A stretch of DNA of 64,000 nucleotides from contig WPIO01000152.1 in NCBI GenBank assembly GCA_009760855.2, positions 407,501 to 471,500 on the forward strand. The letters are read 5' to 3'. Below are positions 13,290 through 64,000 of the stretch, piece after piece. The translations under genes and the position numbers were made by a program. The stretch's first letter is position 1, and each line of letters starts with the position of its first letter. Source of the stretch: Cristatella mucedo. Its lineage: Eukaryota > Bryozoa > Phylactolaemata > Cristatellidae. Under the pieces are notes generated by a model that worked only from the letters and a program-made list of their open reading frames with translations, searched no databases and was not told the origin of the DNA.

Positions 13290-13995
13290 AAACTTCTGCT
13301 CCGCCGACAGCTGCGTGCGCCGCGCCCACTCGCAGCACTTCCGGCTGGGCTCGCGTTGAGCCCGATTCGAATCGATTCTAAGATCGTCTATCCGGCTAAT
13401 CAGTCGCTTTCCTCGCCGGCACAGACCTGCTTATCCAAAGCTTCCTGCTCCTCCGCGGCGGCACTTCCGGCTGTGCCTGCCAACTCCTCGGAGTCTGCTA
13501 GTCTGTGCGCTCCCTCGCGCGTGAATGAATTCTTGCCGCTGTATGGCGCGGGTATAAAACACGCGTTTCTTTGCCGTCGGCTCGAATGCGCCGAACAGTG
13601 CATCTTGGAACTTGCCTTTGGCTACTGTCATTATCTGCGATGACCTTGCATTTTTGTAGTCTTTGCTTCAAATGCACGCGTTCGAGTTGGCCCTCCCTTC
13701 GCCCCGATAAACATGTCTTGTTTCTTTCGGTGTGCTTTGCTCGCTAGCCAGTCACGATTCAGTGCATTTTTATAGCCAGAGGTCCTACTAACCGGCGGCC
13801 CTGACTGTCTTGAGGTTTGCTTTAAAAGGCCTATGGTCTTAAATGATTTTTATTTGCTTTCCACGCTCAACGCTTACCGTGCATGTCACCAGCCATAGGT
13901 TATTTATTCTTGTGCTGGAAGCTTTAAGGCACCTGGGTAGAGATTTAGTGTCTTGACGAGATGTACTGAGGAATAAACAATTTCTGTTATCATTA
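13290..13995 (+). mobile_element. CR1/L2-like LINE 3' end
   Basis: PAGLALSPIRIDSKIV near 13335-13393 corresponds to the HWLPVRxRIDFKI block. Downstream, GCCAGAGGTCCTACTAACC matches the UTR of the copy at 2592-2612, and CACCTGGGTAGAGATTTAG with AATAAAC at 13930-13980 is the tail. Frameshifted and 5'-truncated. Confidence 0.6.
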
Positions 13996-13999
13996 TCAT

Positions 14000-15680
14000 A
14001 TCATATCGCCCCCACTTATTTTTAGTCGTCTCTGACTGGCTGCACCTGGGTATGTCTGTTCGACTAAAAGGGTCGAAGACTGTTTGATTCAAGAAAAATA
14101 ACTGAATTTCAGCATGGGTCTCGAGAAAGCTGTCAAATTCCATGGAAATACTGATGGCCATTGGACTAGCTTCTATACGGGAACAATATTTTTGCTGACA
14201 GCCCCCGTTAGGTTCTCAAGTGTAGCTGCCACCCCTAGGTTAAAATACGAACATGGAAGAACCCAAGAACATACCCGAGACCTCGGCACGGGATTAAAAT
14301 GTGACGTTGGGACGTGACGCGAAGTCTGAGAGAGGCTTTCTTTTAAATTTGCTCAGAAAAGCTCTTTGACCGGTGTAAAAATAAGTTTGTGAGAATTCTG
14401 AAAGAATATTTCGGAGAAAATTTGAAAACAATTCTTTGGTTTTGGGTGCAATCCGAATTGGAGTTTGAATTAGAAAGACAAATTCAAAACTTTGTGCTTG
14501 GCATCTCTACTAATTAAAGCGGAAAAGTCCGTCACGCTGCTGATGGCGCACTTGTGTCACGCGGCAAGATGGCTCACTTCCATCAAGCTTCAAGACGGCA
14601 CAGCGTCGTCTTCCGAGACGGAACTACCACGACTCAGCGAAGCGACTCTACAGCGCTGCAGCGAGCTGCTCGTGTGATCGGAACAAGGTACGAACCTACG
14701 AAAGCTTGAATGCGGGTGAGCGACTCCGTAAATGCAAGTCACCGATTCTTTTAACGCTTCATTTGTGCCGTTTGTGATAATTACAGGAATAAGTACTACT
14801 ACGACGGTAGAGATATGATTAGTACAAGGTACACAATATATGGGTAATTAAATGGTTTGCATGTATAGCTACAACATGCCATCTCATGGTTGAAATTGAA
14901 GATTGAATTGCGCATTGCATTATGAAGAAGCAGTGAACAAGCTTTTGAGCAGCGTTATTTAACTTCGTATGAAAACCCTGTGGAGATTATCTTCCGGAGA
15001 AACGGATAAAAATGAACAGTCTGACCGAAGCAGTCTGTTTTAGTGACGGTCTGCCGATTGGTAAGTCACTGCGTCTGTGTTTATGCGAAGTTAAACGCTA
15101 ACCTGTACGGTCTCTAATTTCAAATTGAATGTCTATGCAGTTTTTCGTGGGTAAATAATATGCAAAAAAATAAATAAATTCGTAAGACAGGTTTACAGTA
15201 GACGAGTCCTTCGACCTTGCTATTGCAAACTTCAGCTGAACATTGAAAGGTTAGCATGCTATATCTGCCAGATTATTGCGGACGAGGTATTCGTGGCTCC
15301 TAAATTGTGATGACCGCGAAGCGGTTATATCCTAATCTGCGGGTAAGCAGTAGAAAAACCCAACTCATTTAATGGTCAGTGAAGCGCTGGGCTTCGGACA
15401 GTCTTATGCTATTGCTAATGCTGTACACTCATGCCTCTCTCTCTATAGCTTTGAAGTGGATCGCTCAGCGCTGTGTGCGAAGTCACCTAATACATTCGCC
15501 TTGACCTTGGTTCCAGGCGAGCATTTTGGGCACTAACCGGCCAAACCAGCGCGGCTATAGATTAAATAGATATCGCTCACTCGCCGCGCTGCGGTTCCGC
15601 GACGGAACGACCGCAAACGACGTGGCCGCGTGCTGGCATCTTTCGGCGACCTGCAATGGCTAGTACGGAGCTGACTACTC
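14000..15680. other. No gene recognised
   Basis: AT-rich, with short frames only. A few TAATTA/TAAATAAATA runs near 15165 but no recognised element. Confidence 0.4.
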
Positions 15681-15686
15681 GGCCCC

Positions 15687-15732
15687 CTCTCGTTCCGAGT
15701 CGGATCCTCGAGGATCCGACTCGGAACGAGAG
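15687..15732. repeat. 46-bp perfect palindrome
   Basis: The sequence from 15687 to 15732 is its own reverse complement with no spacer, centred between 15709 and 15710. The core reads GGATCCTCGAGGATCC (BamHI, XhoI, BamHI sites), flanked by 15-bp inverted arms CTCTCGTTCCGAGTC. One mismatch beyond each end stops the symmetry. It could be a natural cruciform-forming site or a cloning or assembly artefact. Confidence 0.95.
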
Positions 15733-16493
15733 AGCTCTCATCGAAAGGGAGGCGAGCTGCGTGGGAGCGTACTGCACGTACCGGCTTTTTTCCAGGCTCA
15801 GTGACCTCCGCTGAGTCCTACAGCGAAGCTGCGCGTGCGTCATCGCGGGACGCGCCCAGTCGGTCCGCGGCAGGTCCTTGAGCTCGTTCCCTTCCTCTTG
15901 CAAATCCGACGGATTTTGAAGGAGCAAGCTACATCTAAAAATAGACCGGTACGTGGCTTTCGGAGAGCAGAAAGCTCGGTGCAGGCTCCCTTCCTCCCTT
16001 CCCCCCCACCTGCTCGACGGCCTGCTTTGGTGGCCTCGTCTTTAGGTAGCGTGTCTCCGGAGAAAGGGTCTTGACGTAGCCGCGGTCAGTCCCTCTCCCC
16101 AGTAAGGTGCTTCAACCTATAGAAAATGTGCTTTGCCCATTTCTGGAGAGCTTGAAGCTGCGAGTCGACAGGGATGCCACCGAGAAGCCTCTCCTGGCCT
16201 GCCTGTCTAAGGAATACGTCTTCGCTCGCGCTTCGATAACCAGAAGCAGCAGCGCCGAAGGCTCGCCGCACGGCACGCCCCCTTTATACCAGTCTCATCC
16301 GAGTTTGATGTTTAGAGCCTCCGAGTACACGATTGCCCTCCCCTTAGGAAGACCCGATAGCACTTTTGGAAATCGACTCCTGAACGTTCATACCGACGGC
16401 TCGAGCAGCCTTATTAGCCTCGTCCACAAAGCAAGAGGCAATTTCGTCTTAGCGAAGCCCAAAGTGCACTGCCCAACGAGCCTTCAGCTGGAC

Positions 16494-16647
16494 CATGATA
16501 GCCCAGGAGGTAAGGTGCTCGCTCGCTCTTCACGACCGAGGTCGTTGGTTCGACTCCTGCAGCGGGCGATCCCATATTGCCTACTGCATCTGGTGGTGAC
16601 AGCCTTTAAGGCTCTTTCGCCGAAACACAAATGAGGCTGTTAAATCA

Positions 16648-16651
<4 letters not shown>
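16494..16651 (+). mobile_element. tRNA-derived SINE, family B
   Basis: Has a pol III B-box-like GTTGGTTCGACTCCTGC, an upstream A-box region (AGGAGGTAAGGTGCTCGC), then GGCGATCCCATATTGCC, GGTGGTGACAGCC, AAGGCTCTTTCGCCG and AGGCTGTTAAATCAGC. All are shared with the copy at 31899-32071. A (TA)n array follows directly. Confidence 0.7.
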
Positions 16652-16717
<66 letters not shown>

Positions 16718-16720
16718 TCA

Positions 16721-16753
<33 letters not shown>
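16650..16753. repeat. (TA)n microsatellite, two blocks
   Basis: Two TA blocks separated by a repeat of TTAAATCAGCATATA, the end of the SINE just before, so the SINE end plus TA was itself duplicated. Confidence 0.95.
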
Positions 16754-16754
<1 letters not shown>

Positions 16755-16759
16755 GACAC

Positions 16760-18550
16760 GCACCTCTGATGGGGCGCTACCGCCGTTGTCTCCCCTGCAT
16801 CCTTGAAAGAACCCCCTAGAGTTTTCGCAAAATCCCGATTAGCCACAGAGGTGTATACAAGATCCTCCTGGGCGACTGTTGTGGGCTACTGTGTGTACGC
16901 ATATAAGACAAAGCGAATCTCAGAAGGTGGAAGATAGGCTAATAAATGCCGACGGTCTCGCAAGCTCATAGCGTTCGCTAGAAAATAAGGATTAGCTAGC
17001 ACTGTCTATTTATCGGTAAGCTATAGGTTGAACAAGCGCTCATGGCCACTGGTGAACCTGTAAATTCTTGGTCGGAGCGAGGCCCGTTTTAATTATCGTA
17101 TTCTCTTAGTGTACTAATTCATTCATTTCAAAAAGTTTAATAAGAGTAAGAACTATGTATAAATACGATTTTCCGAGTAGCCACTCTCATATAATCGGTT
17201 AGGCCGGAAGATAGTTTGAATAAATGCCATCGGTCCACCAATAATCCGGAGAGTACTAATGGCTTTGTGGTTCCGATAGGTGAACTTAAGTTTGCAAGGG
17301 CATCATCTAACGGTAATTGCATACAATGCAAGCTCGATGCATCTAAAATAAGATTTGTGTACTTAAACAACTGGCTCAGCTGTCCTTATCGTGTTAATTC
17401 GTGAGACTACAATGGCCGCGTGCATCTACCTCTCCCAAGTGTATCTCTTGTAACTACCAGATGCTGCACTCCAGGCACAAGTCATCGGAAGTAACTGTAT
17501 GAGGATACATGAGGATACATCATTTAGGCCCTTGGACTTGGCAACGATAGGGTCAGGAGGTGGAGGACGCCTGACGAGAGAGCCAAAATAAGTGGCTCAT
17601 AAGGAAAAGACTGGGAGATGAGAAAGAATGAGACAAAGAGACAGACAGACAGAGAGACAGACAGAGACCCGAACGGCCGGACGCAGAGTTAACATGAACC
17701 CGCGCTTGCACGACTATAGAAATATCAGCCGGCAGAGGACCCTGCATGCTTGGGGAATGCCCGAGGTAGGCTTTAGTATACGACCCTCGGCATGCCAATT
17801 AGCAGACAGGTGTTCTGTTGGTAAACCCTGAAGCGACTGTGCGACTCTGCAAAATGGAGACTTCACCATCGTTCATATATAGGTAAAACAACTAGTGGTG
17901 GCGACACGATACTTATTCTGTAAAGGGCAACGATACTGCAGGACGAGTGGGAGCCATGTTTGGTGTATGTAGGTACATGGAGCTAGTATCGTGGCCATGG
18001 CAAAGGTTGTTCAACCTCAATCTCGTCGAGGCACGTGATCGAAGCTTGCAACAGGGCCTGTACATAGAAACTAATAAAAATGCCATAGGCTGCGGGCAGT
18101 AACAGATGATTCAACGAAAACTATGCCAGCAGCAAGCTAATGAATGTAAACTTAGCCTTGCTGGATGACGCCTTATGTGGACCGCACTTGAGTTAGAAAA
18201 GAGAGCAGTGCCGTACCGAGAAAAAGCACCGGCCACTGAGCGCCAGCCGTTCAAGAACGAGGACGCTGCAGAGCCGAGCTGCCAATGGGCGATTGGCAGC
18301 TCCCAGCAGAACGCAAGACGGCAGTCACAAGGCTGAAATGGCTCGACCACTTGGCAAGCAGACAAGTAGAGAGAGCTAAACGTCGGACAGTGTTGAACGA
18401 CACCAGTGCTGCTGCTTTGGGGGCAAATCGTTTACTTTGACCGCAGCCTTTGACTGCGAGCCGCCGAGCTCCTGCCGATCGCAGGCAAAGATGTCGATTC
18501 TCACAACGTTGCCGCAGCTGCACTTTCAGTGCAAGCAGCGAGGTTTTGAC
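16760..18550. other. No gene recognised; short AGAC repeats
   Basis: A (AGAC)n-like run is at 17634-17670 and a doubled ATGAGGATAC at 17501-17520. Nothing else is recognised. Confidence 0.4.
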
Positions 18551-18552
18551 TT

Positions 18553-19315
18553 TTTATTGGAATCCGAATATAAAATGAGCCATCATCATCTCTTGGCTTC
18601 CAATGCTGCACCCAGTTGTCAGTGTCACTGAAAGATGTATCGTCAAATCAGCATCAAATCGCATAGTGGAGGTGGCCACTCTCTCTTGGCTGGCTCGTGG
18701 AGAAGCTTGACCAAGTCGGGGGGGGGGCGGTGGTGGCCACACCACCAGCTCACGTGATTAGCACCACAAAACCAGCCGAGCAAGGGTCGGCACGGCGGCC
18801 GTAGTCCGGACCGGGCATGCTGCCACCGCATTCCTGCTCTGTCCCTCTGCTCACAGCGTTGTCAGCAGTTTCCCGGCGGCCCCGGCCGTGGCCGGGGCTG
18901 AGCTGCGACTTCACGAACGCACCAAAGACCGAAAGAGCCGGCTCGGTCCGGAGGAGCGAGAGCAGAGGTCTTCAGCACAATGCGCCGACCGAGCGTTGCA
19001 GCTGCAGGCAGTGACTGAGCAAACTGTGCTCAGTCACTGCGCAACACAGTTTCCACGTGGCAGGTTTAATTTCCGGACGATTGTGCCAGCATCAATCGAT
19101 TAGCTGCCGCCCATGTTTTCCACGGATCGAGGACGATTGGCAGACGAGTAGCAGCCGATCGGTGGGTGCCCGACTGCTTGCCCTCGCCCGCAAGGTCAAG
19201 GTCGGTGTCGCACGACGAGTGTGGGGCGGCGAAAGCTTGCGAGCACTCGGACTCGGGTCACTTTCTTAAGTACTCGGCGGCCGAGTGCTCGTCGAGCTCT
19301 CGGCGGTCGCCGTGC
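18553..19315 (-). other. Probable 3' UTR of the DDR gene
   Basis: Two polyadenylation signals are readable on the minus strand: ATTAAA at 19070-19065, about 250 nt after the stop, and AATAAA at 18558-18553, about 760 nt after it. An inverted repeat at 19008-19040 would sit in the UTR if the distal site is used. No other gene is seen here. The UTR end is inferred and not shown by the sequence. Confidence 0.4.
19008..19040. repeat. 14-bp perfect inverted repeat with 5-nt loop
   Basis: Arms 19008-19021 and 19027-19040 are exact reverse complements (GCAGTGACTGAGCA and its complement) around AACTG. It lies about 275 nt past the DDR stop and would form a hairpin in the long 3' UTR. Confidence 0.8.
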
Positions 19316-62135
<42,820 letters not shown>

Positions 62136-63460
62136 CGGTGACTCGCTTTGCAGCTGGCCGACGGTAGAGTCAGTTGCTGTGGGCGGCCAATGTCGGCGTT
62201 CGTCCTGGTCATGAGCAGCTCGATGCTTAAGCCCACTGCCACCACCGCAACAGCAGCAGCAGCTGGTCTCGATGACGACGGTGACACCAGCCTGCAGTGT
62301 GGCTCCTTATTTCGTCACAGACCTGAAGTGGCAGCAGCAGCAGTGCTAGCTGCTGATGCTGTGTGACAGCTGGCTGGCAATGGCATCGCACAAGAATTTA
62401 CAGTGGCATCCGGATGTGCAGGGTTGACTTTGCAGCCAGCGGCATGACGCAAGCAGTGAAAGAGCGAGAGAGAGAGAGAGAGAGAGAGAGACAGTGAGAG
62501 AGGGAGAGAAAGCCGCTGTTAATGCATGCTGAGCAGGGAGAACGAGAGAGAGAGAGAGACGGTGAGAGAGGGAGAGAGAGCCGCTGTTAATGCATGCTGA
62601 GCAGGGATTTGCCCGCATCGCTACATAGCTGAGATAACCGAAAAGTTAAATCGACTAATGCACCGGCCGTGGAACGAAGCTCAGAATTGCATAGAAAATG
62701 TGGCAAGATGAGATTGGTTCCGGAGGTGCAGCGCCAGCTAGCTGACCACACGGCCTCGTGCTGAGTACTGAAGATAGCTTTGCAGGCGGCTGCACACCAA
62801 GCGCTGGACCAAATACGCTGCTACATCGCCACAAACTGCCGAAGGCGCCAGGGCCGGTGGGCAGCTCGCGAGTCGCCCAGCAATGCAGCAGCAGTTCCGG
62901 ACAGCTGGCCGAACAGCTGCTGTCCACAGCTCATCAGCAAAGCAGCTCTAGTGTGCAGTGCTTCCTTCGGCAGGCCGGCATGCCAGAGAAACAGACCCAC
63001 CCAGCTCGAACGCGTGTACAACACGCAGACACAAGCCCTCAAGCATTCAATGGCTTTGTGAGTGCTCGAACCCAATCCTAGGCCGGAAGCCGGCTCGATT
63101 TGGCCGGGTGTCGTGTTGCCTTCGTGCGGCGACCACTTTGGTACCAGCTGCGGCAGCCACTTCTTCAGCACCGCCGGCCTCGGCTTGCCTTTCAAAGCCC
63201 GACTCTTTGTCCATCGCGTGATTGAACTCGTTGCCCGTGCAAGCAAGGAGCATTAGCTTTGGGAGGCGACCTGGTCTGCCTGCCCGGTGGGGGGGGGGGC
63301 CTCTTTCCAGCACAGGATGAAACCCCAACAAGCAGCTGTGCCTCTACGAACCGGCGATGCCTGTATCAGAGAGAGCCAGAAATGGCCTGATACTGGAACT
63401 GCCGGATCGAGCACGGTAGCTGGCAACCGTCGGCAGGCTCGTGGCAAGGCAGCTCCCTAA
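62136..63460. other. Region upstream of DDR exon 1; no gene recognised
   Basis: It should hold the 5' UTR and promoter if exon 1 is right, but no TATA box, initiator or CpG island stands out. Short CAG runs occur at 62252-62262 and 62331-62343. Confidence 0.35.
62460..62607. repeat. Tandem duplication of about 73 bp containing GA runs
   Basis: A GA run, GTGAGAGAGGGAGAGA and GCCGCTGTTAATGCATGCTG occur twice in the same order, about 330 nt upstream of the DDR start codon. Confidence 0.85.
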
Positions 63461-64000
63461 CGCTGGCCCTCGGCCGTCATCGATGGGACCGCGGCCATCG
63501 TCTCTGATACAGCCATCTCGTTCGACGACGACGACGATGCCCTGGGTAAAGTGGCAGACCACAAGATCGCGAAGCATGCGGGTCTTGCGAACGACCTTCT
63601 GGCGAAGGGACGGAGAACGGCAGCCTCAGCCTCGCTGCCTGCCATTCTTGGTGGGCAGGCTAAATAGCCAGGAAACTAGCCTGGAAACTGGCCTTGCTGC
63701 CTCACGGTGCTCGTGGCTATTGCTCTGCGATTATGGAGTGATCATGGAGGTGCAGCAGCGCTGAAGAAATTGCCTGCCAGATAAGGCGACCGTATCGACA
63801 TTCGGTCAGCCACCGGGAAGAAGCTCCCAACACCTGCGACTTTGAAAATATGCTGTGCAATCGTGATGGAAATGCGCATTTCCTCGCCATACTGGACTTC
63901 CACCAGCTCTTGCAAAGTCGGCCTGGGCCTCCTGGGTTACCTCACCTGCTGGCAGAGGCCCCTTAGCTAGACGGTGGCCCCTCGAGACGAAAGCAGTGGC

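Noticed and set aside
16107-16634. 175-codon plus-strand frame
   Set aside because: Its last third runs through a SINE family B copy and the rest shows no recognisable domain; the opposite strand is no better.

Overview
The window reads as genomic DNA of an invertebrate animal. It has a spliced gene with long introns, very many microsatellites, tRNA-derived SINEs, truncated LINE 3' ends and a decayed Tc1 element. GC content is near 50 percent by eye. The species cannot be fixed from the sequence; an invertebrate, perhaps a spiralian, is a guess only.

The one gene I can reconstruct is on the minus strand and fills about two thirds of the window: a discoidin domain receptor (DDR), a collagen-receptor tyrosine kinase. 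Fourteen coding exons run from the start codon at 62135 to the stop at 19316. Every junction keeps reading phase, and the coding lengths sum to 2,991 nt, or 996 residues plus stop. Domain order is signal peptide (exon 1), discoidin domain (exons 2-4), discoidin-like domain (exons 5-7), transmembrane helix (exon 8), cytoplasmic juxtamembrane region (exons 8-11) and tyrosine kinase (exons 11-14). Intron 1 is 22.6 kb and intron 9 appears to use a GC-AG donor/acceptor pair. All exon calls come from reading alone, by homology to vertebrate DDR1/DDR2 recalled from memory plus splice phase. Exon 1 is the least secure.

From 1 to about 18.5 kb, downstream of the gene, there is no gene I recognise. This part holds fragments of a CR1/L2-like LINE in both orientations, each ending in a conserved tail plus (ATT)n, two SINE types, a CpG-dense block at 10.4-11.2 kb and a perfect 46-bp palindrome at 15.7 kb. 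From 18.5 to 62.1 kb lies the DDR gene. Its introns carry LINE 3' ends of two families, SINEs, a Tc1 relic at 59.7-60.2 kb and about twenty long (CT/GA)n, (CA)n, (TA)n, (CAG)n and mononucleotide arrays. From 62.1 to 64 kb is the region upstream of exon 1, with a short tandem duplication and two weak open frames.

The clearest systems-level signal among the repeats is that one SINE family carries the same 3' tail as the LINE family, the arrangement expected when a SINE borrows its partner LINE's reverse transcriptase. I found no CRISPR, operon or other prokaryotic feature.
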